DNA of 64,000 nucleotides from Eisenbergiella porci (GCF_009696275.1 NZ_VUMI01000022.1:26231-90230); one strand, 5' to 3'. Shown: positions 8,498 to 17,043, counted from the first letter of the stretch. Numbers and translations are program-made. Notes: generated from the sequence alone by a model not told the origin.

Positions 8498-9149
8498 TTG
8501 GCAGGAATATTGATTGGTCTGGGGGCTATGGGAGCGTATTTCGCACCCAGGCTTTATGAGGAGTTCGGAGAGAAGTTCAGGGTGATTGCCGGAGGGGATA
8601 GGAAGAAGCGGCTGGAGGAAAATGGAATTGTAATAAATGGTACGCGCCGGTATTTTCCTGTGGTTGAGCCTGCGGATTTGGTGATTATTGCCGTGAAGGG
8701 GTATGGGCTGGATCAGGCAATTGAGGATATCCGGAACCAGGTGGGAGAGAATACGGTGATTCTCTCGGTGCTGAATGGTGTGGACAGTGAGCAGCGGGTA
8801 ATAGAGGCGTATGGGGAGGGCAAAGTGCTTTATTCTTATATGCGGGTTTCCGTTGTGATGAAGGATGGATGTACCAGCTATGATCCAAAGCTGGGAGTGG
8901 ATTTGGGGAAAGAGGATATGGACAGGCAGGAATCAACGCTGATGGCGCTTCCATTTCAGATCAAGCCGTCCACATTGCAGGATCTGGAGGCAGGTAAACG
9001 GATGGAAATTGATATGTTTGCAGGGACTATAATTGAATATGGACGCCGGCTGGGAATTGCTACGCCGGGGGCCTGTGATATACGGAGGGATTAAAAAGGG
9101 AATCTGTGAGAAGAGCAGCCGCGGATCAGGCGGCATTGCGGCTGTCTGA
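8498..9149 (+). pseudogene. Decayed ketopantoate reductase (PanE/ApbA family)
   Basis: The N-terminal Rossmann fold (GLGAMGAYFAPRL) and PVVEPADLVIIAVKG are recognisable, as are the C-terminal signatures DLGKEDMDRQ, PSTLQDLEAGKR and DMFAGTIIEYG. The section between SYDPKLG and VDLGKED is missing: roughly 80-90 residues that hold the catalytic Lys region in intact homologues. After LGIATP the frame is lost; another frame continues with IYGGIKKGICE and stops at 9147. The start would be a TTG without a clear ribosome site. Intact PanE reduces ketopantoate to pantoate with NADPH; this copy should be inactive. Confidence 0.8.
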
Positions 9150-9173
9150 ATCCAAAGCCCTTTTTTCCATGAT

Positions 9174-9631
9174 TCATGCGTTGGGGCGGGAGAGCGTGCC
9201 AAGGCGGTTCTTTATCCAGAACAGCTCGGAAACAGCCTTTTCCCGGAAGCGCGCAGATATTCCAGGAGCTGCGGATGGAGTATCAGGTCCGAGTCCACAA
9301 GGAAAAGTCTATCGTAATCGTGCTGCAGGGCGTAACGGATAATTCGGTTGCGGTATCCGGCCACGCGTACCAGCCTGGTTTCATCTCTTATATCTGTTAT
9401 CTCACTCGTTTCGGTTTTCCCTTTTACTGCGGGTAAAACCATAACTGAGGAGCCATCTCTTTTGAAAGCAGACAGAAGCTGTCTGGAAGTTTCTTTTTCG
9501 TTATCATCAACAAAAACATAATCAATAAGAAAATCTTTGTGAAGCAGACTTTTCAGGGAAATCAGAAATGCCCGGAGAATACTGCTTTTTTCACGTATGG
9601 GGCAACCTATCAGAACTCGTTGTATTGCCAT
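9174..9631 (-). pseudogene. Decayed glycosyltransferase family 2-like protein
   Basis: The start at 9631 has a good AAAGAGGTGG site and begins MAIQRVLIGCPIREK. The nucleotide-sugar fold is visible, with VFVDDNE and the metal-binding FLVDSDLILHPQ. After LRASGKR the frame runs out at 9212, but another frame continues AVSELFWIKNRLGTLSRPNA, matching the expected ISEIFW-type continuation, and then hits a TGA (9174-9176) where a Trp codon is expected. So there is one frameshift in an A-run plus a nonsense change. It abuts the decayed panE tail to tail. Confidence 0.65.
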
Positions 9632-10094
9632 AAAACCACCTCTTTCCGGATAGCGGGAGGCCTTCCGTGTATCCATTGCGCCTGAAGCCAGATATCAGGC
9701 TGTAAATAACCGGGTATTTATCCTGAATACTGGAATATCTGATATTCAAGGCAGTCGTCAGATGCACGCACAGGTACGTCTTCCTGACTTGTTGCTTATA
9801 AAAAGAAAAAGCCACTTTAATTAAGTGACTTTTACCTGAATTCATTTATCGGTGCGGCAGCTATTCACCCGGAACTGCCTCTATATTAGTTTACCATTAA
9901 TTTGCCGGAAAGTCAAATAAATAAATATAATATTTTGAATGTACTTTCCTTGACTTAATAAATATTTATTGTAAAACAATAAAAACATATTGACTTTCAA
10001 TGCGCATGGTGTTATTTTATGGAAAAGGGATGAGATACATGGGAGAAACAGGAAACTTTATGGGCTGCTGTACCGCTGCAAAGGAGAATGGACA
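9632..10094. other. AT-rich intergenic region
   Basis: No gene seen. It holds an imperfect palindrome at 9807-9833 (AAAAGCCACTT/AAGTGACTTTT around a TAAT centre), which may be a bidirectional terminator or operator. It also holds an AT-rich dyad at 9955-9971 and a candidate promoter for the downstream operon: TTGACT (9990-9995), 17-bp spacer, TATTTT (10013-10018). Confidence 0.5.
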
Positions 10095-10550
10095 ATGAAA
10101 AGTAAAAAGAAGAAACTGATTTCAGTGATTGCAGTAGTTATTGCGGTTGTCCTGGCAGCAGGGCTTCCAATGATACAGCGGGCGGCGGGGAGGAATTCTT
10201 ATCTGAAGGTTATCAGGAATAACTGGGGGCTTTCTCTACCAGCAGGGTGTGTGGAGGTTTATGAGATTGACAGCGGGCCCAGCTTTCATGGGGATGGAGA
10301 GCGGTATCATGTATTTGAATACCGGGAGGGGAAGGAGGTTCCCGTATGGGGGAACGCAGAAGGACTGCAGGATGCCGACAGGAAGCGGATTGTGGAGATT
10401 CTTGACGGGCTGGACGGGAAGAAGGAATGGTATCGGGATTTTGAATCGGTTACCGATATGGGGAAGGATAAGAAGCAGGATGAATCCTGCGTATATTTTC
10501 TGTTTGATGGTGAAGCCGCAAGGCTGTATGTGGTTGAAAGGTTTATTTAA
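10095..10550 (+). CDS. Hypothetical membrane-anchored protein
   Basis: About 151 residues. A Lys-rich start (MKSKKKK) precedes one hydrophobic segment (residues 8-27) that is either a signal peptide or an N-terminal anchor; the rest is a soluble extracytoplasmic domain with many charged residues. No family recognised. The start at 10095 has a well-placed AAAGGAG site; upstream in-frame Met codons lack one. It heads a four-gene run with a DUF2975 protein, a small HTH regulator and a DUF4173 protein. Confidence 0.75.
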   Translation: MKSKKKKLISVIAVVIAVVLAAGLPMIQRAAGRNSYLKVIRNNWGLSLPAGCVEVYEIDSGPSFHGDGERYHVFEYREGKEVPVWGNAEGLQDADRKRIVEILDGLDGKKEWYRDFESVTDMGKDKKQDESCVYFLFDGEAARLYVVERFI

Positions 10551-10573
10551 TGATTGCAGGAGGACAGGAAGGG

Positions 10574-11023
10574 ATGAAGGGAAATACACTCACACGTTTT
10601 ACAAAGGGGCTTTTGGATTTTATGTTTTTTGCAGGGATTGCGGTAACGGTGACGCTGCCGGTTTCCGTGAAGATTTACGGGTATTTCAATTCCTATTTTG
10701 AACAGTTTTATATTCATCTGGTGATATTATTTGCGATTTCCGGCGTGCTGGCGGAGCTGATATTGTATGAACTGCGGAATATGTTCCGTACGGTGCTTGC
10801 CAACGACTGTTTTGTGGAGGCAAATGTGAAAAGCCTGAACAGGATGGGGACCTACAGCTTCCTGATCGCCCTTGTCACCGCAGGAAGGCTGCTGTTGTAT
10901 CTGACACCGGCGGTGATGATCGTTATCCTCGTATTTGTGATTGCGGGGCTGTTCAGCAAAGTGCTGAGCCAGGTTTTTGACCGGGCGGTGGCCTATAAGC
11001 TGGAAAATGACCTGACAATTTAG
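10574..11023 (+). CDS. DUF2975 family membrane protein
   Basis: About 149 residues with four hydrophobic helices and the pattern seen in DUF2975 proteins, including the LxNMFRTVLANDCFVEANVKSLNRMG segment between helices 2 and 3 (conserved F..N...L..IG). Members are typically encoded next to a small YozG-like HTH regulator, as here. Function unknown. The Met at 10574 was chosen for its GGAGG site; the first in-frame ATG (10550) overlaps the upstream stop. Confidence 0.82.
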   Translation: MKGNTLTRFTKGLLDFMFFAGIAVTVTLPVSVKIYGYFNSYFEQFYIHLVILFAISGVLAELILYELRNMFRTVLANDCFVEANVKSLNRMGTYSFLIALVTAGRLLLYLTPAVMIVILVFVIAGLFSKVLSQVFDRAVAYKLENDLTI

Positions 11024-11033
11024 GAGGTGGAAG

Positions 11034-11276
11034 ATGGCGATAATTATTAATCTGGATGTTATGATGGCCAAACGGAAAAAGGGCCTGACGGAGCTGGCGG
11101 GAGAGGTGGATATCACTCTTGCCAACCTGTCAATTTTGAAAAATAACAAGGCAAAAGCGGTACGTCTGTCCACTCTCAATTCCATCTGCAAGGCGCTGGA
11201 CTGTCAGCCCGGTGATATTCTGCAGTATGTGGAGGATGAGGAAGAGGATGGGGCAATTGAGCCGAAAGATCTTTGA
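11034..11276 (+). CDS. Small XRE/YozG-like helix-turn-helix regulator
   Basis: An 80-residue Cro/CI-type HTH protein. The helices run from LDVMMAKRKKGLTELAGEV through the recognition helix (TLANLSILKNNKAKAV) to LNSICKALDCQPGDILQY, the usual ending of this family. It starts 11 bases after the DUF2975 gene, with a GGAGG site. DUF2975-HTH pairs are common in Firmicutes and the HTH probably controls its own operon. The acidic tail EDEEEDG is not conserved. Confidence 0.88.
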   Translation: MAIIINLDVMMAKRKKGLTELAGEVDITLANLSILKNNKAKAVRLSTLNSICKALDCQPGDILQYVEDEEEDGAIEPKDL

Positions 11277-11292
11277 AAGGAGCCGGAGCAGA

Positions 11293-12924
11293 ATGGATTA
11301 TGGAAGAATGGACATGGTAAACGGAAACTATATGGAAGAAAACAACCGGAGGATGGCGGAAGATGAGCAGCGCCGGAGAGCGGAGGAGGAACGCCGGAGG
11401 GCGGAGGAGCTCAGGATGGAAGAACAACGGCTGGAGGAAGAGCGGCGCACGGCTGTTATGCGCCGGAATTTTCCTTTTTTCGGATGGGCCGGCGCGGTGT
11501 ATGCCCTGTTTTATACATTCTGTCTGTATAAAAATGCATCGGGGATCACCTACCCTTTTTTCGTCGCAGGAACCCTTATCTATTTTGGCTTATGTACCAG
11601 AAGATCAGGGGTTCCATTGAAAAAAGACAGTACCTTCACCGTTGTGAGCATGCTCCTGCTGGGCGTATCCGTTTTCCTCACAGACAATCTGAGCATACAG
11701 CTCTTTACAAAAACAGGACTTTTTCTTCTCACCATCAGCCTGATGCTTCATCAGTATTTAGATGACAGCAAATGGAATTTTTCCAAATTTCTGCTTGCCA
11801 TAGGCCAGTGTCTGCTGGAAACGGTGGCCTGTCTGGGGCGGCCCTTCAGCGACGGTGCCGCATGGCGGGTAAAGGCTGTCCAGGAGGGGAAAAAGGATGG
11901 AAAGGGCCGGTATGTGGCTTTGGGAATACTGGTGGCAGTGCCTCTGACGCTGTTAATCCTGGCTCTTCTTGTAAGCGCGGACGCAGTGTTCAGGGATCTG
12001 TTTGTCCGGGTTTTCCGTCACATTAATATCCTGAGTATTCTGTGCATCCTGTGTATGCTGGCCTTCGGCTTCCTTGGTTCCTATTGTTTTATTGCCATGC
12101 TGAACAGCAGGGTTATTAAGGAGGAGTGTAAGAAAAACCGGAATCAGGAGCCGGTGCTGGCGATTACCTTTACCTCGGTGCTGGCGGCTTTGTATCTGGT
12201 GTTCAGCATGATTCAGATTGTATATCTCTTTATGGGGCAGATGAAGCTGCCTGAAGGATATACGTATTCATCCTACGCAAGGCAGGGTTTTTTCCAGCTG
12301 CTGGCGGTATGTCTGATCAATCTGGTCATTGTGCTGGTATGTCTGGGCTTTTTCAGGGAGAGCAGGGTGCTGAAGGCCATTCTCACCGTAATTTCCCTTT
12401 GTACCTATATTATGGTGGCTTCCAGTGCATATCGTATGATTCTGTATATCAGGATTTGCCAGCTTACCTTTCTGAGGATTATTGTATTATGGGCGCTGGC
12501 GGTGACGGCTTTTGTGCTGGCGGGGATTATCGTTACTATTTTCCGCCCGGATTTCCGGCTGTTTCGGTACTGTATGATGGTGGTGACGGTTTTCTATCTG
12601 GTGCTTGCTTTTGCAAAGCCGGATTACTGGATTGCAAGATATAACATCCAATATGTGAATTTGGAAGGGAACGCGGCGGAGCAGGCGGAGAACAGTTACA
12701 GGGATTTCAATTATCTGAGCCATCTTTCCGCAGACGCTGCGCCGGTGCTGACGAAGCCGGAGAATTATGCTTACCTGACGGAAAATTCCACGGCCATGCA
12801 GAGTTATTTCAGTAGGATGCAGGACAAAGCGGATAGAATGGGAATCAGGAGCTTTAATTTGTCAAGATATCTGGCAGGCAGGGCGGTCCGGAGCGTAAGT
12901 GATGCGGCGGCTCAGACATCTTAA
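11293..12924 (+). CDS. DUF4173/DUF4153-type polytopic membrane protein
   Basis: About 543 residues. The N-terminus is hydrophilic with a strongly charged Arg/Glu coiled coil (about 15-55: repeated RRRAEEE/EERR). It is followed by roughly twelve hydrophobic helices and a hydrophilic C-terminal region (YNIQYVNLEGNAAEQAENS, FNYLSHLSADAAP) that is typical of DUF4173 proteins. Function unknown; family members often sit beside HTH regulators. Start 11293 was selected because AAAGGAG lies about 10 bases upstream; longer starts overlap the HTH gene. Last gene of the 10.1-12.9 kb operon. Confidence 0.8.
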   Translation: MDYGRMDMVNGNYMEENNRRMAEDEQRRRAEEERRRAEELRMEEQRLEEERRTAVMRRNFPFFGWAGAVYALFYTFCLYKNASGITYPFFVAGTLIYFGLCTRRSGVPLKKDSTFTVVSMLLLGVSVFLTDNLSIQLFTKTGLFLLTISLMLHQYLDDSKWNFSKFLLAIGQCLLETVACLGRPFSDGAAWRVKAVQEGKKDGKGRYVALGILVAVPLTLLILALLVSADAVFRDLFVRVFRHINILSILCILCMLAFGFLGSYCFIAMLNSRVIKEECKKNRNQEPVLAITFTSVLAALYLVFSMIQIVYLFMGQMKLPEGYTYSSYARQGFFQLLAVCLINLVIVLVCLGFFRESRVLKAILTVISLCTYIMVASSAYRMILYIRICQLTFLRIIVLWALAVTAFVLAGIIVTIFRPDFRLFRYCMMVVTVFYLVLAFAKPDYWIARYNIQYVNLEGNAAEQAENSYRDFNYLSHLSADAAPVLTKPENYAYLTENSTAMQSYFSRMQDKADRMGIRSFNLSRYLAGRAVRSVSDAAAQTS

Positions 12925-12970
12925 CTGTTATGAAAGGGAGATTGCTAATAAGCGTGATAGTGGTGAACCG

Positions 12971-12995
12971 TTAAGAATATTTAAAATATTCTTAA
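12971..12995. repeat. Perfect AT-rich inverted repeat
   Basis: TTAAGAATATTT and its exact reverse complement flank a single A (12+1+12 bp). It has no GC core and no U-tract, so it is more likely a protein-binding operator than a terminator. Confidence 0.6.
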
Positions 12996-13052
12996 TAAAT
13001 AATTACTTTGTACCCTTACAGTTACATTTTTAAGTACATAAGCATTATAATG

Positions 13053-13087
13053 GTAACCGTACTCTTTGGAAGGGTACGGTTACTTTT
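13053..13087 (+). terminator. Probable terminator hairpin
   Basis: GTAACCGTAC (13053-13062) and GTACGGTTAC (13074-13083) are exact complements, and the stem can extend through TCTT/AAGG to a three-base loop. TTTTA follows. It could end the 10.1-12.9 kb operon or regulate the HD-domain gene. Just downstream a 13-bp direct repeat GCCGTGTGTCCGG occurs at 13102 and 13141. Confidence 0.55.
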
Positions 13088-13232
13088 AGATTTGAGGATC
13101 AGCCGTGTGTCCGGTACCACTTGCACTGGCAGTCCGGACTGCCGTGTGTCCGGCGCTTCTGTGACGGACAGGAATTTACTCCGGAGCCTTTCAGGAAAGA
13201 AAAGGCCGGGTATAAAAAGAAAGGAAGAGAGT

Positions 13233-13799
13233 ATGGAAGCTAAGGAATTAATTAATTTTCTGGGGAAAGCGGAAAAACTGAAGTCAGTGCCAAGGCACTG
13301 CGTAACGTCGGACGGAGTTGTTGAAAATGTGGCTGCCCACAGCTGGCGGCTGGCGCTTATGGCCTTCCTGCTGAAGGATGAGCTGGGGGAGATCAACATT
13401 GACCGGGTTATCCGGATGTGCCTTGTGCATGATCTGGGCGAGGCCGTAACAGGGGATATTCCTACCTTTGAAAAAACGGAGGAGCATGAGGAAATAGAAA
13501 AGCTGGCGATGGACGGACTGCTCCGGGAGCTGCCGGAGCCTTTGTATCAGGAGCTGCATGCAATGTTTGAAGAAATGGAAGCGCTGCAGACAAAGGAGGC
13601 CAGGGTCTATAAGGCGTTAGACAAGCTGGAAGCAGTAATCCAGCATAATCAAAGTGATATCAGTACGTGGCTGCCGCTGGAATATGAGCTGCAGAAAACA
13701 TATGCGGCCGAAAGCGTCAAAGGCTTTCCCATACTGGAAAAGCTCCAGGAGGAATCCGTGAAGGAGACAGAACAAAAAATTATTGCCTTCAAAAAATAA
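13233..13799 (+). CDS. HD-domain hydrolase, YfbR/HDDC2-like (probable 5'-deoxynucleotidase)
   Basis: A 188-residue HD-superfamily protein. Metal ligands are visible: His in VAAHSWRLALMA, the HD pair in CLVHDLGEAVTGDIP, and a late Asp in YKALDKLEAVIQHN. The order and length fit YfbR/HDDC2-type proteins, which remove phosphate from deoxynucleoside 5'-monophosphates; HDDC2 members share the HDLGEA-TGDIPTFEKT signature. The Met at 13233 follows an AAAGGAAG site; the 75 extra residues of the longer frame are Arg/Ser-rich and noncoding in appearance. No obvious operon partner. Confidence 0.87.
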   Translation: MEAKELINFLGKAEKLKSVPRHCVTSDGVVENVAAHSWRLALMAFLLKDELGEINIDRVIRMCLVHDLGEAVTGDIPTFEKTEEHEEIEKLAMDGLLRELPEPLYQELHAMFEEMEALQTKEARVYKALDKLEAVIQHNQSDISTWLPLEYELQKTYAAESVKGFPILEKLQEESVKETEQKIIAFKK

Positions 13800-13809
13800 T
13801 TTATTTTTC

Positions 13810-13836
13810 AAACTTTTATCCAAACCTGTACATCTA
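13810..13836 (+). promoter_or_regulatory. Possible ECF-sigma (SigV-type) autoregulatory promoter
   Basis: CAAACTTTT near 13809-13817 and TGTACATCT near 13827-13835 have the spacing and look of ECF -35 (AAC-like) and -10 elements, upstream of the sigV-like gene. ECF operons are usually autoregulated. The assignment is inferred from pattern only. Confidence 0.35.
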
Positions 13837-13945
13837 TAGTATGAAAGGAAACGTTGGACAACGGACCATTCGGAAAAGCGGCCGATAACAGCCTGGCTTT
13901 TCCATACTGAAAGGGTAATCCGCTCAGGATGAATACCCGCATACA

Positions 13946-14000
13946 GGAGGAAAATCCCCTGTTCGCCAGGGAAACTCGCATTTTGCTCCGTAAAACAAGT
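13946..14000 (+). repeat. Diverged single copy of the 53-bp stem-loop repeat
   Basis: This stretch matches the reverse complement of the 21848-21977 tandem repeat over about 50 bases. Shared blocks include GGAGGAAAATCCC, CTCGCATTTTGCTCCG and AAAACAAG. The central hairpin differs (CCCTG/CAGGG here, CCCTCTG/CAGAGGG there) yet still pairs. It ends just before the ribosome site of the sigma gene. Confidence 0.7.
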
Positions 14001-14015
14001 AGGAGGAGGATTAAA

Positions 14016-14528
14016 ATGAGGCAGGATATTTATGACATGACAGTGGCTTATATCCTGGAAAACCAGGAAAAGTTTTATCGGCTGGCCTATAGTTATGTGC
14101 AGGACAGGGACAGCGCTTTGGATGTGGTTCAGAATTCCATATGCCAGGCGCTGGAGAAATGCTGGGGACTCAGAAACCCGGCTGCAATGAAGACGTGGTT
14201 TTACCGTATTGTAGTAAATGAAGCGCTGCAGTATCTGCGCAGGCATAAAAAAGAAATCAGTACGGAACCATCGGAGATAAGAGAAGAGCCATACCAGGAA
14301 GAGGGCTTTTTGAAGGCTGACGCAGGATCAGGAGAAGTCTACGAACAAATACAGAAGCTTCCGCCGGAAATGAAAACGGTAGTCGTACTTCGTTTCTACG
14401 AGGAGCTGAGCCTTCAGGAAATTTCCGAGGTAACGAAAACGAATCTGAGTACCGTAAAATCACGATTGTATGCGGCTCTTAAAAAACTGGAAAAAAGTTT
14501 GGAGGAGATAAATTATGAGAAAGCCTGA
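14016..14528 (+). CDS. sigV: ECF sigma factor, SigV-like
   Basis: A 170-residue ECF sigma factor. Region 2 (YILENQEKFYRLAYSYVQDRDSALDVVQNSICQALE) and region 4 (LPPEMKTVVVLRFYEELSLQEISEV ... STVKSRLYAALKKLEK) are both complete, joined by a short linker. The next gene is RsiV-like, and this pairing defines SigV. In Bacillus and relatives SigV is freed by lysozyme and turns on cell-wall modification. Start 14016 follows an AGGAGGAGG site. The stop overlaps the rsiV start by 14 bases, giving translational coupling with its anti-sigma factor. Confidence 0.88.
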   Translation: MRQDIYDMTVAYILENQEKFYRLAYSYVQDRDSALDVVQNSICQALEKCWGLRNPAAMKTWFYRIVVNEALQYLRRHKKEISTEPSEIREEPYQEEGFLKADAGSGEVYEQIQKLPPEMKTVVVLRFYEELSLQEISEVTKTNLSTVKSRLYAALKKLEKSLEEINYEKA

Positions 14529-15480
14529 AGATGGAAAAAAAGTTTATGATAATATAGAAATCCCGGCAGAATTGAACGATGTGGTGAACAATGCCATCCA
14601 TTCCATGGATAAGGAGAAATCGTTAAAAAAGCATCGTTCGCGCAATACCGTAAGGATCTTCAGGTATTGCGGTACAGCCGCGGCAGCGCTGCTCGTCTGC
14701 ATGACAATCGGTCTCAACACAAGTGAAGTGTTTGCAAGGGAAATGAGTGAGCTTCCCGTTATCGGTTCCCTGGCAAAGGTTCTGACCATCCGTTCCTACC
14801 ATGAGAAGGATGAAGGACATGATATTACGGTAAAGGTTCCGGAAATCCAGCTGGAAGGCCAGCCTGAAAGCCAGGTGGAAGAGGGGCTGGCAGGAAGCAC
14901 GGAAGAGCAGAAGGAAACCTTTATAGGGGATATCAATGCCGAAATCCAGTCCATAGTGGATAATTATGTGGCGGAAGCAAAGCAGAAGTTCGCGGAATAT
15001 AAGGATGCATTTTTTGCTACCGGAGGAACTGAGGAGGAATGGGGCAACCGTGATATTGCCGTCAATGTGGATTACGAGGTGAAGTATCAGGAGGGAAATA
15101 TCCTTTCCATGGTGCTGACCACGGATGAGGCATGGGTAGCGGCCTATGGGGTGCGTTATTATTACAACCTGGATCTGGCTTCGAACCGTGAGCTTACCCT
15201 TCGGGATCTTCTCGGTGATAATTACGTGGAAATCGCCAATGAAAGCATCCTGCGCCAGATGGAGGAACGGTCGGCGGCGGATGAAAACGTGGTTTACTGG
15301 GGAATCGGCAAGCAGCTGGAGGATGATGTGTCGGCAATTGACGGATTTAAAACGGTAGATGAGAATACAAATTTTTATATCAATGCCGATGGCAACCCGG
15401 TAGTCTGCTTTGAAAAATATGAGGTATCGCCCGGATTCATGGGAGTCCAGGAATTTGTTATAGAAAAACCGGCGGCATAA
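14515..15480 (+). CDS. rsiV: Anti-sigma factor RsiV (DUF3298-containing), lysozyme-sensor type
   Basis: A 321-residue single-pass membrane protein: cytoplasmic sigma-binding N-terminus (1-50), one transmembrane segment (YCGTAAAALLVCMTIGL, about 55-72), then an extracellular part with a PdaC-like region (140-220) and a DUF3298 domain (220-315, NLDLASNRELTLRDLLGDNY then DGNPVVCFEKYEVSPGFMGVQEF). In B. subtilis RsiV this extracellular region binds lysozyme, which triggers cleavage and releases SigV. The same order here supports the same role. It overlaps sigV and ends at a strong terminator. Confidence 0.87.
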   Translation: MRKPEDGKKVYDNIEIPAELNDVVNNAIHSMDKEKSLKKHRSRNTVRIFRYCGTAAAALLVCMTIGLNTSEVFAREMSELPVIGSLAKVLTIRSYHEKDEGHDITVKVPEIQLEGQPESQVEEGLAGSTEEQKETFIGDINAEIQSIVDNYVAEAKQKFAEYKDAFFATGGTEEEWGNRDIAVNVDYEVKYQEGNILSMVLTTDEAWVAAYGVRYYYNLDLASNRELTLRDLLGDNYVEIANESILRQMEERSAADENVVYWGIGKQLEDDVSAIDGFKTVDENTNFYINADGNPVVCFEKYEVSPGFMGVQEFVIEKPAA

Positions 15481-15537
15481 AAAGAGCCGGTAAATAGGCG
15501 GCATAAAATTAATCTGGAAACGCCGTTGCAGTAAAAG

Positions 15538-15571
15538 GAAGGAAGCGCAGGCTACGCTTCCTTCTTTTTTT
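15538..15571 (+). terminator. Terminator of the sigV-rsiV operon
   Basis: GAAGGAAGCG (15538-15547) and CGCTTCCTTC (15555-15564) pair perfectly around a 7-base loop, followed by seven T residues. The 3' arm overlaps the last codons of the convergent HAAS gene. Confidence 0.9.
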
Positions 15572-16706
15572 CTTTCTTTTTCTTTTCCGGTTCCAGATCC
15601 TTCAGGACGGAGCTGAGGACATTCCTGACAACGGAGGCCAGAATCCAGATGAGCCAGCTGGTTGACCAGGAGCCGATAAAGAAGCTCCATACAAAATAAA
15701 AGCAGGTGACAAGGGGCCAGTAGACGGAAAGGATCAGGGATATCGTCTTTGCTGTGCTATTTGAGGAATGGGTGAAGTGTTCTTCCTTTTTTTCCGCCTT
15801 CCGTTTCTTTTCCTGCAGCAGAATTTTATAAATTTCTTCTTCGCCGTTGGAGGTTACAAAGAGATATACGGCGATGGCAATAAAGAGAAGCATGAAGAAA
15901 ACCCCGATGGTCCCTCCGTTTTCCTCGCCCAGGAAGGTGGATTCACCAATCTGGGAAATGATAATCAGGATAAAGGGAGAAAGCACGCACAGCACAATGC
16001 CTATTGTTGTAATCACGGCATATTGGGGCTGGAAATCAGCCTGCATACTCATGATAAACGACTGGAGGGAAGGGCTTACTATCAGGTTGGAATGCTTCAG
16101 GAACTTGTACTGCTCCAGTCTGCTGCTTCCGTAAATAATCAGACTCAGCCCGACGGCCAGGCCCAGAAACAGGGGAAACAGAGTCAGCAGCCCGTGAAGG
16201 CGGGAAAAATCACGAATAAATCCGGCGGCGGTGGGACTGTCAGGTGAAAATATGCCGCCGAGAAGTATCATAAAAGCAGGGCCGATAATGCAGAGGGCAA
16301 TGCCGATGCCCATCATGCGGTGGCATTTTCTCGTATCGGAGATTACCTGTTCCACCTGATCCCTGGACAGGTAAATATCCCCGCTGTCATAGTCCGCAAA
16401 GCCTTCCGCCTGACGGCTGCCGGAGGCGTCTCCAGAATTCCCTGTTTCCCGGAAACCGCCGTTTCCGTTGCCGACGCCGTTCTCTGCGGCTGTGGAAAGC
16501 AGGCCCAGCTCATCAATAAGCTCATCAATATTCCCAAATTCGGAAATAACGATTCCTATGGCTTCATTTTCCGATTTGCCTTCCATCTTTAATTCTTCGT
16601 ATTTATCTTCCATTGTCCGGAGCATATCGTTCTCCAGTTTGATTATTTCAGGAGTACGGGGTAATCTGCTAAACATATTTTCCAGATAAATTCTAATCGT
16701 TTCCAT
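15552..16706 (-). CDS. HAAS / permease-prefix-domain membrane protein
   Basis: About 384 residues. The N-terminal domain (1-70: YLENMFSRLPRTPEIIKLENDMLRTMEDKY and ENEAIGIVISEFGNIDELIDELG) is the HAAS/DUF1700-like permease prefix domain. A low-complexity Gly/Asn linker, then five or six hydrophobic segments follow; the C-terminus is a Lys/Glu tail. HAAS proteins are almost always partnered with a PadR regulator, as here (13-base gap). Their role is thought to be in sensing or membrane signalling; no enzymatic function can be assigned. Confidence 0.83.
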   Translation of the reverse strand: METIRIYLENMFSRLPRTPEIIKLENDMLRTMEDKYEELKMEGKSENEAIGIVISEFGNIDELIDELGLLSTAAENGVGNGNGGFRETGNSGDASGSRQAEGFADYDSGDIYLSRDQVEQVISDTRKCHRMMGIGIALCIIGPAFMILLGGIFSPDSPTAAGFIRDFSRLHGLLTLFPLFLGLAVGLSLIIYGSSRLEQYKFLKHSNLIVSPSLQSFIMSMQADFQPQYAVITTIGIVLCVLSPFILIIISQIGESTFLGEENGGTIGVFFMLLFIAIAVYLFVTSNGEEEIYKILLQEKKRKAEKKEEHFTHSSNSTAKTISLILSVYWPLVTCFYFVWSFFIGSWSTSWLIWILASVVRNVLSSVLKDLEPEKKKKEKKKEA

Positions 16707-16719
16707 ATGGTTCCTTTCT

Positions 16720-17043
16720 TTACAGACGTATGAACTGTTCAACAACTTCCTTGGTTACTTTCCACTCTTCGCACTTTTCCACATAATAACGCCGGCCGGT
16801 TTCCGTAATGCGGTAGTATGTACGGCGCTTTCCGTTTGTCTCATCCCCGGAAAAGGATTCAATATAACCGTTTTTCTCAAGCCTTGTGAAGGCGGAGTAC
16901 AGCGTCGTCTCTTTAATAATGTATTTTCCATCGGACTGCTCTCTGATATGCTTTGAAATCTCGTAGCCGTAAGAGGGGCCGTCCAGCAGAAAGAAAAGAA
17001 TGAAGGTATCATTGTAGCCGCGGATGACATCACTGCTTATCAA
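16720..17043 (-). CDS. PadR family transcriptional regulator
   Basis: A 107-residue PadR protein. The winged helix is clear: FFLLDGPSYGYEISKHI, then the recognition helix TTLYSAFTRLEKNGYI and the wing GKRRTYYRITETGRRYY. The start is a TTG with AAGGAG eight bases upstream; a nearby ATG is out of frame. It precedes the HAAS membrane protein in one operon and should repress it and itself through the dyad downstream of its promoter. Confidence 0.9.
   Translation of the reverse strand: MISSDVIRGYNDTFILFFLLDGPSYGYEISKHIREQSDGKYIIKETTLYSAFTRLEKNGYIESFSGDETNGKRRTYYRITETGRRYYVEKCEEWKVTKEVVEQFIRL

Noticed and set aside
9807..9833. Terminator of a minus-strand transcript
   Set aside because: The palindrome is weak (AT-rich, one mismatch) and no gene lies upstream on the minus strand that it would end; kept only as a possible dyad.
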